10,979 bases of DNA. It comes from Paraglomus occultum. Lineage: Eukaryota > Glomeromycota > Glomeromycetes > Paraglomerales > Paraglomeraceae. Position 1 is the first letter of the stretch. The number at the start of each line of letters is the position of its first letter. Positions 1 through 7,894 of this stretch are shown in pieces. Below the pieces are notes generated by a model. That model saw only the letters and a list, made by a program, of their open reading frames with translations, did not search any database and was not told the origin of the DNA. A program made the position numbers and the translations under genes. Where the stretch lies: the NCBI GenBank assembly GCA_910592205.1, contig CAJVPJ010001268.1:1-10979 (forward strand). The letters run 5' to 3'.

Positions 1-5
1 GAAAA

Positions 6-308
6 TTATTTTTTTGCTTTGACATTTTTTTTTTCGCGTGCTGCTAGTTCAATAGATATGTCTTCCCAAGACATTTCTCCGTAAGTTTGTAACATTTTCT
101 GTAATTTTCTATTTTTAACTTGGGCTTGATAACCCTTAATAAGTTGCTGTCTTAGTTGTTCTTTTTCTTTTTGACGTCTTTTTTCTACTCCGATTAATTC
201 CTTTTCAACTGCCTGATTAACAAAAAAACTAATCTTCCCATTCCCAACCACTTTTTTTAGTTCTTGGTAAGTATTTTCTTTGATAGCAATGCTTAAAGTT
301 CTTGTCAT
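6..308 (-). CDS. Ribbon-helix-helix (MazE-like) antitoxin, paralogue of the one at 7523-7795
   Basis: A 100-residue protein, ATG start and TAA stop. The N-terminal half (residues 2-40) looks like a ribbon-helix-helix DNA-binding domain: a short TLSIAI strand, a helix around YQELKKVV, a turn (GKIS) and a second helix (FFVNQAVEKEL). The C-terminal half is charged and helical, as expected for the part of an antitoxin that wraps its toxin. It aligns along most of its length with the antitoxin at 7523-7795: TLSI, KIS-FV, AV-KEL, QL/KLI-GY and a late tryptophan (SWEDI against MWEEA) are shared. That copy is followed by a MazF-type toxin, so the partner here is expected just left of position 1, outside the window. 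There is no Shine-Dalgarno before the ATG. Short AT-rich repeats directly upstream could be its own operator. The family call is from motifs and the paralogue only. Confidence 0.72.
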   Translation of the reverse strand: MTRTLSIAIKENTYQELKKVVGNGKISFFVNQAVEKELIGVEKRRQKEKEQLRQQLIKGYQAQVKNRKLQKMLQTYGEMSWEDISIELAAREKKNVKAKK

Positions 309-340
309 AATAATTGTTAATTGTTGTTATAATAATTATT
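309..340. promoter_or_regulatory. Short repeats upstream of the first antitoxin, possible autoregulatory operator
   Basis: Two tandem copies of AATTGTT lie at 312-325. They sit inside an inverted repeat, AATAATT at 309-315 and AATTATT at 334-340. Ribbon-helix-helix antitoxins commonly repress their own promoter by binding short tandem or inverted repeats at this place. On the minus strand a TATTAT/TATAAC-like -10 element falls in the same stretch. The sequence is very AT-rich, so chance repeats are likely. Confidence 0.3.
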
Positions 341-362
341 TTAATGTTGTCTAGTATATTAA

Positions 363-605
363 CTAATTCTGCTTTAACATTTCAGAATCTCTAAAAAAGA
401 AACTAGCGAAGATATTTTTCCTTTTAAATTGAGTTTTTCAGCAGGTCTTATAAGCCGAAGTTCATAACTCACTTCAAAGGCTTGCTTGAATAATGCCGGC
501 AATTTCTAATTCACTTTGGGCTTCTTGAAGTGCTTTTTGGAGAAAATTGCGAGCGGTTATTAAAGGTTCAATATCTAATTTACCATTCAGAATATATTTA
601 GACAT
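363..605 (-). pseudogene. Damaged, truncated HI0074/HEPN-type nucleotidyltransferase-partner protein (remnant)
   Basis: In code 4 the frame from the ATG at 605 stays open for 80 residues to a TAG at 363. Residues about 10-40 resemble the N-terminal helix pair of the nucleotidyltransferase substrate-binding (HI0074, HEPN-like) family, which ends in an IIQ motif. The conserved continuation is not in this frame: its characteristic aromatic and acidic residues appear in another frame between about 455 and 483. The family's WKT motif (TGA at 438-440) and a later FRD segment are back in the first frame. This suggests two nearby indels that change phase and then restore it. The frame then stops where about 50 more residues are usual. 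No nucleotidyltransferase partner is visible. It lies 6 bases after the small membrane peptide gene. It could instead be an expressed, diverged 80-residue protein; remnant is the better reading. Confidence 0.5.
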
Positions 606-611
606 AATATA

Positions 612-761
612 CTATTTTTTTCCTTTCTTCTTTTTACTTTTTCTAATTTCGTATCTGTTAATCTCTAGAAATGGTCCTAGAATAATAATAATTATAAGTA
701 ATAAAATAAATAAAGTAAAAACTGCTTTGAGAATATCTTTTGATTTAGGATATATATACAT
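612..761 (-). CDS. Small single-span membrane peptide, 49 residues, unknown function
   Basis: ATG at 761, TAG at 612-614. The peptide has a short lysine-containing N-terminus, one strongly hydrophobic segment (about residues 13-32, rich in Leu and Ile) and a very basic C-terminal tail of mostly Lys and Arg. This charge pattern suggests a single membrane span with the tail in the cytoplasm. It is followed after 6 bases by the HEPN-like remnant on the same strand, so the two may have been co-transcribed. No Shine-Dalgarno is visible. Such AT-rich DNA can give hydrophobic frames by chance, so the main support is the compact, well-formed topology and the tight spacing. I do not recognise a family. 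Confidence 0.35.
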   Translation of the reverse strand: MYIYPKSKDILKAVFTLFILLLIIIIILGPFLEINRYEIRKSKKKKGKK

Positions 762-862
762 ATATATAAATTAACTTCTAAATGCTTTTTCTACAAACTT
801 TTTAAAATAATTATCTTTCTAGTAATGTTTTGTTTATGATGCTACTTTATTTGTTAACAGAA

Positions 863-868
863 TATAAT
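863..868 (+). promoter_or_regulatory. Candidate -10 box for the esterase gene
   Basis: A perfect TATAAT lies 11 bases before the ATG at 880, with no clear -35 box at normal spacing. If used, transcription would begin within a few bases of the start codon, giving a nearly leaderless mRNA. This agrees with the missing Shine-Dalgarno. In DNA this AT-rich a TATAAT is cheap, so confidence is limited. Confidence 0.35.
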
Positions 869-879
869 AAAATTATATA

Positions 880-1647
880 ATGAAGTCAATAATAAACGTG
901 GAAACAATTGAAGCAGAAAAAGAACATCTTTCGACTATTATATTTTTACATGGTTTAGACCAAAACTTTCCATGGAAAAAATTTTTTGACACTTATATAA
1001 AAAAACATTTTTCTCATACTAAATTTGTTTTTCCACAAGGTTCATTAAAATCAATTGAGGTTGAGGGTTTAGAAGTTTCCTCTACAACAAATGCTTGATA
1101 CAGCATGAGCGGAGATTTAAATAAAATCCAGAGAGAAATCCTGCTTGAAGAGATAGATAAATGAATCAAGATCAATAAGGATGAATTGTTAAGATCAAGG
1201 ACTGAAATTAGCGAAATTATTAGGAAAGAAATTAATTTGGGTATTCTTCCACAAAACATCATTGTTGTCGGAATTTCTCAAGGAGCATCAGTAGCTTTAG
1301 CAATTTGACTAGTTTTTGAATACACTTTGGGCGGAATTATTTGCATGAGTGGTTTTCCTCCTTTTAGCCAAAAAGAATTACTAAATCAAAAAAACAAAAA
1401 AGATATAAAAACTCCCGTCCTCGTTTACCATGGAGAAAAAGATATTATTGTCCCTTATTGAATTGTCAAAAAGACTGCTAAAATCTTGGGAATTAAACCT
1501 AAAAACTATCCATATGGACACGAACTAGGCGAAGAGGCATTCAAAGAGGCTATTAATTTTTCCAAGAAAGCATTTTCAGAAAGAGAAATAGATTTTGATG
1601 ATAAGGAAATATGAACTGACACGAAATCTCAAGAAGATAACTTTTAG
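880..1647 (+). CDS. Acyl-protein thioesterase / carboxylesterase-type alpha/beta hydrolase
   Basis: A 255-residue serine hydrolase of the phospholipase/carboxylesterase (acyl-protein thioesterase) family, expected to cleave ester or thioester bonds of acylated substrates in the cytoplasm; no signal peptide or membrane span is seen. The family landmarks are in order: LHGLDQN (24-30, oxyanion region), FPQG (51-54), the NAWYSM segment (71-76), the nucleophile Ser133 in GISQG, Asp188 in HGEKD and His214 in YGHE. The catalytic triad is therefore complete. Five of six tryptophans are TGA; without code 4 the frame would break at residue 73. The length is slightly above the usual 220-230 because of an insertion rich in charged residues (about 85-118) and an acidic C-terminal tail. 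It is transcribed towards res, with the stops 31 bases apart. Substrate unknown; lysophospholipase activity is also possible. Confidence 0.85.
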
Positions 1648-1678
1648 TCGCTTATCACTTTTTTTATTAAATGTTTTT

Positions 1679-4090
1679 TTAAAAAACTCGACATATTTCT
1701 TTCAACATATTCCAATTTTCATGTGATTTATTCATATCTCCTTTAGTGATATACAAAAATCTTCATTTTTCATTTTTTCTTGCCTCTTCTCCTAGTTCTA
1801 AGTTTAGAGCATTTACTCATTCTTTCGCCGCTTGGTTTTTTTCTTCTATTTCTGGGTTAGGGTTATTATCGTCCTTAATTTCTACTAGTCAGTGAATATC
1901 ACTTTCATCTATCACTAAAAAGTCTGGAAAATAGTGTCTTTGTTTTTTGCTATAAAGAATATAAATTTCATCCCCTCATCGCAAAAGTCTAATTCATTTT
2001 TTAACTTCTTTGGCTTTGTCAATTAAGCAGGCAAATTGAAACTCAATGCCACTGTCAAAAGTGTCGTAATTATATAAACTTTTGGTGAATTGATAACCTC
2101 TGGTTATTTTTTTAAATTCTTCCTCCAAATTTTTGGCAACCATTTCACAACGAGGATGAAAATAACTGAAAGATTTTTCAATTACTTCTTGTTCGGACTG
2201 ATTTTCCCCAACGTGTAGTTCTTTAAAAATATTCTGAATTAACCTTGCTAATTGTTCTCCGGCTGCTTCTCAATACTGAGATACTATTTCTAAATTACTC
2301 GCTTGTAAAAATTTGCCTACTAAACGATTTGCTGAATCAATTTCTACCGAATTAGCCAAATTAATAAAAGAGCATTTTCGGAAAATGATTTGGATTAGTT
2401 TTCTTCTGATTTTCTCTTCCTCGGGAAGTTGTTGGGTCGCTTCAATAGTAAATTCTTCATCCGTGACAGTTTTTCAACTAATTTTTTCGTTAGGGTCTAT
2501 CTCAATTTTATAACGCTGTAATAAGTTTTTTATCTCTTTTTGGGAAGAAAAATTTTCTCCTAATTCTTTGAATCTTTTACCTAACCCTTTAATTTCGATT
2601 ATCTTCAAAGAAAAATTTTGTGGTCGGATTTTTTGCCTTAGGATTTTAATAGTAAATTTCTCTTTTATTCTATTTGGTGGAACTACTTCTTGGCTTTGCT
2701 GTAAAATATCTTTTTCTCGTTCATCTAAGTTTTGAGGATTGAGAATATTTTGGCTAGAATTATTTTTTACCTTGTCTTGTGGTGATTGAGAAATAGAATT
2801 TTCAGATTGTCTTTCCGCTGTTCTGCTGCTATCTATTTGTTCATTCTCGTTAAGTCCAAAAAACTTATTTTTTAAAGATTTACGAACGTCTAACAACTCC
2901 TTAAAGTTATCATGTATTATAATTTCCAAAGTATTTAAGGCTTCTTTGGGGGTATATTCACCAAAAGGTAAACGTAAACCACGACCGATAATTTGTTCGA
3001 TAAAAGTAACTGATTTAAAAGCCCTTAAAGGAACAATAACGTAAACATTTTTGACATCTCAACCCTCTTTTAACATGCCAACAGCGATAATAATTCGTGT
3101 AGGATTATGAGGATTATCAATGTTCTGTAATTCTTGGGCTAAATTATCGGTAATTTTACTGCTATCAACTTGTAAAATATTTTCTGGAGGGAATTCACAA
3201 TTAACAATTAAACTGGTTCTAATACTTTCGGCTTCTTCAATACTGGGAGCAATTACCAACATTAGAACTTTTTGGAGTTTTAAATTGTTTTGTTGGGTGT
3301 AGTTATCTAAAAGTTTTTGTTTAGCATCTAATAATTTTATAGCGTCTTTTAATTTAGTTTCTTCATCCTGATAGCCGTCATAGCGACCAACCATAACTGG
3401 AATTTTGATTAATTTATCTCGCAAGGCTTTTCATAAAGGATATTCAAAAATAATTTCTTTGGTTGGCGTTTTTTCGTGCGGAGTTCCAGTTAGTCCAATT
3501 AAAATTTTTGGTTTTAGTTCTCGAATGGCTTCGGAAAACTTTTCCCCATAGTATAAATGATGTTCGTCAGCAAAAATAACTAAATCATCTAATTTACTTA
3601 AGTGTTCCCGTAAAGATTTGCCTAATACTTCGTCATAATTGCTAGTTTTGCGAGCAGTTTTACCTTTGGCTTGGGTTAAAGATTGAACGGTAAAAATAAA
3701 TAATTTGACTGAGTTTTTATCAGTGGTTTTGGTAGTGTGAAAATTTTTGATATCAATAATGTGGGGTGGTTTAATGGTTAACTTATCCGCCAAAGAACTA
3801 GGTTTGTTGAGGGAAAAATTATTAATGGTCTTTTCTCTAATGATTTTGCCAGGAGCCACTATTAAAAAATTAGTTATCTTTTCAGTTTCGACTAAATAGT
3901 TTAAAATAGCCGCCATGATATAAGTTTTTCCTACTCCGGTTGCTACGGAGAGAATACATTCAGATAACTTTTCTGAATTTTGACTCTTGGTTTGGTAATA
4001 GTGATTTAAAAGAGCTTGAAAGGCTTGCTGGTTGGGTTCGCGGAGTTCTAGTTTTTTAGCAATGTTGTAGAGGATAACTTGTTTAAGCAT
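1679..4090 (-). CDS. res: Type III restriction endonuclease subunit Res (helicase-nuclease)
   Basis: An 803-residue ATP-dependent restriction subunit that, with Mod, would cut unmethylated foreign DNA. Superfamily 2 helicase motifs are in order: ATGVGKT (50-56, Walker A), DEHH (175-178, DEAD-type Walker B), LTGTP (200-204), KEGWDV (341-346, motif V) and QIIGRGLR (366-373, motif VI). A polar Ser/Gln/Asn-rich linker follows (about 413-470). The C-terminus carries a PD-(D/E)XK nuclease: Pro722-Asp723, then Glu737-Ile-Lys739. Tryptophans at 220 and 344 and several in the nuclease half are TGA, so in the standard code it would look like a string of fragments; in code 4 it is intact. It is shorter than many Res proteins (about 900-1000). 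The ATG lies 2 bases after the stop of the coiled-coil gene, so translation is probably coupled. Last gene of the mod operon. Confidence 0.9.
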
Positions 4091-4092
4091 TA

Positions 4093-4638
4093 TTATTTTT
4101 CCGTAGTAGCCTCAATAATTATTTTAATTAATCTATCTCTTTCTCTTATAATATCCTCTCCTTCCTTGGTGTCGAAAACTTTTTCTCAGTTTTCTCATAA
4201 TACCTCGGTTATAATTTTTTTATTAATTTTGCCATTTTTACTTTTGGTATTTCAAAATTTTTTAACATTAAGAATTGCTTCTTTTCGTCTTCTTTTATCG
4301 CTAATATCATGCTCTTCTGATGGTACTCCTTTTTCGCACAGTTGGTTTCTCAAATTTAAAATTTCTTCTTCTCGTCTGTTAACTCCTTCACAATGCTTTC
4401 CTCTAATTTCTCTTTCTTGCTTGTAAAGGGAATTTCATTTTTCCGCATTTTCTTCTACTGCTTTCTTTTCTGAGTCCTTTCTTGCTATTATTTCCTTTTC
4501 AAGTCTTTTTTCTAACTTTCTGGTTTCTTTCTTACTCTTGTAAAAGAGCCATATTGGAATGCAACCTACCGCTAACGTTATAATCCAACTTATTATTTTG
4601 AAAGTTATGATTTCATTTCTTGTAAATAAATTTTCCAT
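4093..4638 (-). CDS. Membrane-anchored coiled-coil protein between mod and res, unknown function
   Basis: 181 residues, ATG at 4638 and TAA at 4093-4095. Residues about 11-33 form one hydrophobic span. A Lys/Arg/Glu-rich stretch with heptad-like spacing (about 35-105) follows and is probably a coiled coil. The C-terminal third is mixed, with several tryptophans coded by TGA. The positive residues just after the span suggest that the long part faces the cytoplasm. It starts 20 bases after mod and ends 2 bases before res, so it belongs to the same transcript. Type III systems normally consist of mod and res alone. I do not recognise the family. Possible roles such as tethering the enzyme at the membrane, sensing DNA entry or controlling Res are inference from position only. 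It could also be an unrelated gene that inserted neatly between the two. Confidence 0.75.
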
Positions 4639-4658
4639 TTTAAATTTTTTTAAAATTT

Positions 4659-6245
4659 TTAAATCCTAGCATAATGCCTTAAAATATTAATTGGTATTTT
4701 ACCAATTTTAACATTATTATAATTTTTGTTTTCTAAGTCGGGGTCAACACTCAACGCTGCAATTTCCAAAAACTTATTTTCATCCATAGAATTAAGCAAA
4801 AAATTAACTAATCCTTCGGTTAGCATTCCATCTACTACGGCCAATAAAGTATCTCCTTTTTTGCCACAAAAATGCTCATTATCAGGCTGATAATCATATT
4901 CTAATTGAGTAGCAACTAATTTGGCTAATTTGCCATTTAAGGAATGTTCAGCAATACAAATTATTCCAGCGTGAACCTCGAACATCGATTTTTCAACTTG
5001 AAAATAAGTAAATCCACCGCCACCATTTCAATTAACTTCCTCACTAATCCCACCTTTATCCTCTCCATTAATAACTTTTTTTAATCGAGGAACAACAAAA
5101 TTGTTAATTATGTCCTCATTTTTTTCCACAATAACTCACTTTCTCTTTAACTTTTGAGCCACGGCTGCCGTAGTCCCTGAACCAGCAAAATAGTCTAATA
5201 CAATATCGCCCTCATTCGTGGCAATTTGGATAATTCTTTGTAATAATCTTTCAGGTTTAGGAGTTTGAAATGGCTCAGTTTCTGGGAATAATTTTTTAAT
5301 CTCCTCCCGTGCTTCGGCATTATGGCCCACTTCCTCATATTTTCATAAAGTTTGGGGAATTAGATTTTTAACTTTTGATAGAAATTGTTTTTGTCTTGGT
5401 GCTCCTCCTTTGCTATCTTTTCCCCATCAAATTCGACCATCCTCAACTAACTCTTTAAAACGGGATTCTGACACACTTCAACATTTACCTTTTGGTGGAT
5501 ATATTTCTTTTCCAGAAGGGCTAGTAATGGGGTAAATATTTTTCAAGGATACTGTTTTTGCTATTATCGGAAGCGATTGTCAGGGTCCTCGTGGGTCGTT
5601 ATCGGGGTTTGTATAGTTTTTGTCTGATTTTTCAGTTCTCGCTAAGCGATTAATTTTAAATTGCTCGCTATCCTTTGCGTAAACTAAAATATAATCTTGG
5701 TCGCAACTAAAAAATTTTGCATCGTTTCGCGGGGAATAAACCTTTTGTCAAACAATATTAGCCACAAAATTTTCTTTCCCAAAAATTTCATCCAAAACCA
5801 GTTTAAAATGATATAATTCGGTATCGTCTAAATGAACTCATAAAGAGCCATCATCACTTAATAATTCATAGGCTTTTAGCGCTCTATCTCGCATCATAGT
5901 TAACCAAACCGAATGCTCTAATTGGTCGTCATAATTAGCAAACATTTGCCCGGTATTAAAAGGAGGGTCAATATAAATTAACTTGACTTTATTCACATAC
6001 TTTTTTCGGTATTCTGGAATTTTACTTAAACTAGTTAGAGCATGTAAACTATCACCACAAATTATTAAATTGTCAGCCGAATTTTCACCAAATTTTTCTC
6101 TTTCTTTAAATAATCTTACTTCGGAAACACGATAATCATTTGGTTCTACTCATTCATATTGACCTTTATCATAGTCTTTGACAATTAGAGTTTTATTTTT
6201 GTTAACTCAATTTAATTCTAATTTACCAGATAATTTATTATTCAT
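4659..6245 (-). CDS. mod: Type III DNA methyltransferase subunit Mod (adenine-N6)
   Basis: A 528-residue site-specific DNA methyltransferase, complete in code 4. Motif IV is DPPFNTG at 93-99, and the AdoMet-binding motif I is FAGSGTT at 353-359. Finding DPPF first and FAGSG late marks the beta class used by type III Mod proteins, which methylate the N6 of adenine. The segment between them (about 170-300) is where the target-recognition domain normally lies and should set the recognition sequence. The C-terminal part after motif I (about 380-528) probably contacts Res. Several tryptophans are TGA, including one half of a Trp-Trp pair near residue 273. It is the first gene of the mod, coiled-coil, res operon. 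Its start lies 26 bases from the divergent gene at 6272. The recognition site cannot be read from sequence. Confidence 0.92.
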
Positions 6246-6271
6246 TTATAAAAATATTTAATAATAGTAAA
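6246..6271. promoter_or_regulatory. 26 bp divergent gap between mod and the unknown gene
   Basis: Only 26 bases, all but one of them A or T, separate the two start codons. For the plus-strand gene a TAATAAT element sits a few bases before the ATG. For mod, a TACTAT/TATTAT element lies about 20 bases before its ATG on the other strand. Two full promoters cannot fit, so their -35 regions must lie inside the opposite genes and the two genes may be controlled together. Neither start has a Shine-Dalgarno. Exact boxes are uncertain. Confidence 0.4.
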
Positions 6272-7153
6272 ATGTATAAAAAGCAACTTAATGAGGAGTA
6301 TGTAAGAGAGTTAATGAGTAAATTTGAAAATATTCTTCTTGCTAATTCAAAACGCACCTATTATCCTCCTACAGGAAGACAAGAATTTTGTTATAAACTT
6401 TTGGAAATAGACTATACTCGTTATGATAAAAACTTTGAACTTTCTTTCCTAGAAACTAGGTCTATTTTCAGGGAAATACTAAAAAGCAATAAGAATAATT
6501 TAGAAACTAGAGATTCATTTATTCTTTACATGAAATGGAAAGACTGCCTAGAAACTATTGTTGACAGTAATAACTACTTAGAGTGCCTGGATAAATTAAG
6601 GAATAATGCAGAAACCTTTTGGTCATTAAATGAATTAAGAAGATTTTGCACCAAAGAGGTATTTCTGAACTTTCTTTACATTGAAGCAATTATAGACATT
6701 AAGCAAATAAAGTATGAAACTCAATACATTGACATCGAGGAATTAAATAATTTTCGAAATATTGATAATTATTGGTTCCATAATCAGCATGAGGATGCTT
6801 ATACTTCTTGTAGAGCATTATTTCTCTCCGTCGTAGTAAAACGCTTAAACAAAGAAATAATTGACCCAAAAAATGATGTGCCAGAATACATTAGAAAAAT
6901 AACAGAAAAATATAAAATTGATGGACTAACAGAAAATTTGTTATCAGCACTTCAAGCAATCACTAATATAAGACATAGGTTTGGCAAAAAAGAGCCACCA
7001 AGAAGCAAAGAAGATGTGGTGTTTTTGAAAAATTTAGAAAATGCTCAGCAAATTGACAAAAAAGTTTGCACACGATTAGAAATAGATTTATTAAAAGCTC
7101 TCCACAACTTAACCATGGTTTTGGAAACAGAGAAGAATATTCTAGGTAAATAA
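6272..7153 (+). CDS. Unrecognised 293-residue, probably all-helical protein divergent from mod
   Basis: Complete ORF, ATG to TAA. The protein is charged and looks almost entirely helical, with no signal peptide, membrane span or nucleotide-binding motif. A conserved-looking motif near the C-terminus, NIRHRFG (about residues 232-238) followed by KKEPPRS, faintly recalls the Arg/His/Gly turn in C-terminal domains of some abortive-infection proteins, but the spacing does not fit a HEPN R-X4-6-H motif, so I do not assign it. All three tryptophans are TGG and none is TGA, unlike most neighbours; this may hint at recent arrival from a standard-code donor, although three codons prove little. It starts 26 bases from mod in the opposite direction and ends 5 bases from the end of the MazF-type gene. 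A defence-related role is inference from position only. Confidence 0.8.
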   Translation: MYKKQLNEEYVRELMSKFENILLANSKRTYYPPTGRQEFCYKLLEIDYTRYDKNFELSFLETRSIFREILKSNKNNLETRDSFILYMKWKDCLETIVDSNNYLECLDKLRNNAETFWSLNELRRFCTKEVFLNFLYIEAIIDIKQIKYETQYIDIEELNNFRNIDNYWFHNQHEDAYTSCRALFLSVVVKRLNKEIIDPKNDVPEYIRKITEKYKIDGLTENLLSALQAITNIRHRFGKKEPPRSKEDVVFLKNLENAQQIDKKVCTRLEIDLLKALHNLTMVLETEKNILGK

Positions 7154-7158
7154 CTAAC

Positions 7159-7530
7159 TTAATTTTTGCCGGTAAACACCACTCACAAAGCATTCCAAGC
7201 CTGATTTCAAATTTTATTGTCTACTGCTCCTAATTTAGTAATTAACCGTTCTTGCTTATCTATTGCTAATAAACGATGGAGTAGTATCTTGCTCTTTTCA
7301 TCATCCAAGCCGTTTTCTCTGTTACTTTCAATTAATACCTCAAAAGGCTCAACGTTCTTTAATTTTTCTTCTTCACTAGTCAAGGGAGCAACCACCACAT
7401 ATTTGTTATATTGGTTCTGTCAATTATTACTTAGGATTAGAGCGGGGCGGATTTTTGAATGTTCTTTAACTTTTTTACGATTAAAGTCAACTAGTCAGAG
7501 TTCCCCTTGTTTAGGAGTTTTACTACTCAT
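7159..7530 (-). CDS. mazF: MazF/PemK-family toxin (mRNA interferase)
   Basis: 123 residues in code 4, ATG at 7530 and TAA at 7159. Members of this family are sequence-specific endoribonucleases held inactive by their antitoxin. Visible features are the N-terminal GELW-type strand (about 9-13), the Arg28-Pro29 pair followed by a hydrophobic strand, which marks the fold's active-site side, the VAPLTS strand (about 46-51) and a C-terminal helix. Tryptophans 12, 37, 108 and 116 are TGA, so a standard-code annotation would show only a fragment. Nothing suggests damage. The ATG lies inside the end of the antitoxin gene, an 8-base overlap that points to translational coupling. It ends 5 bases from the convergent 293-residue gene. 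The target sequence on RNA is unknown. Confidence 0.85.
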
Positions 7531-7795
7531 TATTATCTTCTATCCCTGCTTCTTCTCACATTTTATCTTCTTTATTAGGAGTTCTATTAGCATCTCTTTT
7601 ATAACCCGTGATTAGTTTCTTTTGAAATTCTTTTTGTTCTCTTTCTAATTTATTATCATATTCACCTAATTCCTTAGCGACAGCCTTTTCCACAAATCCA
7701 CTAATTTTGCGGCTGCCAATTTCTTCTTTTAGTCGTCGGTACAAATGAGGATTAATAGTAATACTTAAAGTTGTTCTCGCTCTTTGATTTACCAT
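7523..7795 (-). CDS. mazE: Ribbon-helix-helix antitoxin of the MazEF-type pair
   Basis: 90 residues in code 4, ending at TAG 7523-7525; a TGA at 7556-7558 (Trp80) would end it early in the standard code. The N-terminal half has the ribbon-helix-helix pattern: a TTLSITI strand, a helix through YRRLKEEI, the turn SRKIS and the helix GFVEKAVAKEL. The charged C-terminus should bind the toxin. I chose the ATG at 7795 because the TLSI strand then sits at the usual distance from the N-terminus; a start at 7828 would add 11 unlikely residues. The gene overlaps the downstream toxin by 8 bases, in the antitoxin-first order typical of mazEF. It is clearly related to the antitoxin at 6-308. It follows the duplicated-module gene after a 97-base gap. 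No Shine-Dalgarno is seen. Confidence 0.82.
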
Positions 7796-7894
7796 AATAT
7801 ATAATTTTATTACAATGGACCAATGCAAAAATAATTGTCTGCAGATAAAGTTATTTAGTTAAAATTGGTATTGAATCTTGAATAAAATAATCAC

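Noticed and set aside
547-774. Plus-strand 75-residue hydrophobic frame
   Set aside because: It lies opposite the small membrane peptide and the HEPN-like remnant; its hydrophobic content comes from AT-rich codons read on the wrong strand.
2313-2513. Plus-strand 66-residue frame inside res
   Set aside because: Antisense shadow of the restriction gene, which has clear motifs on the minus strand.
1679-4090. res as a decayed gene broken by several stops
   Set aside because: All breaks are TGA in one unchanged frame, and motifs run across them; with code 4 the gene is intact.
4079-4426. Plus-strand 115-residue Ser/Leu-rich frame
   Set aside because: It covers the coiled-coil gene in antisense; the Ser/Leu/Phe composition is what Lys/Arg/Glu codons give when read backwards.
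6900-7060. HEPN-type RNase motif in the 293-residue protein
   Set aside because: The NIRHRFG segment has no Arg-X4-6-His arrangement, so a HEPN call is not supported.
7217-7615. Plus-strand 132-residue frame
   Set aside because: Antisense to the overlapping mazEF-type pair, whose domains and overlap are convincing on the minus strand.
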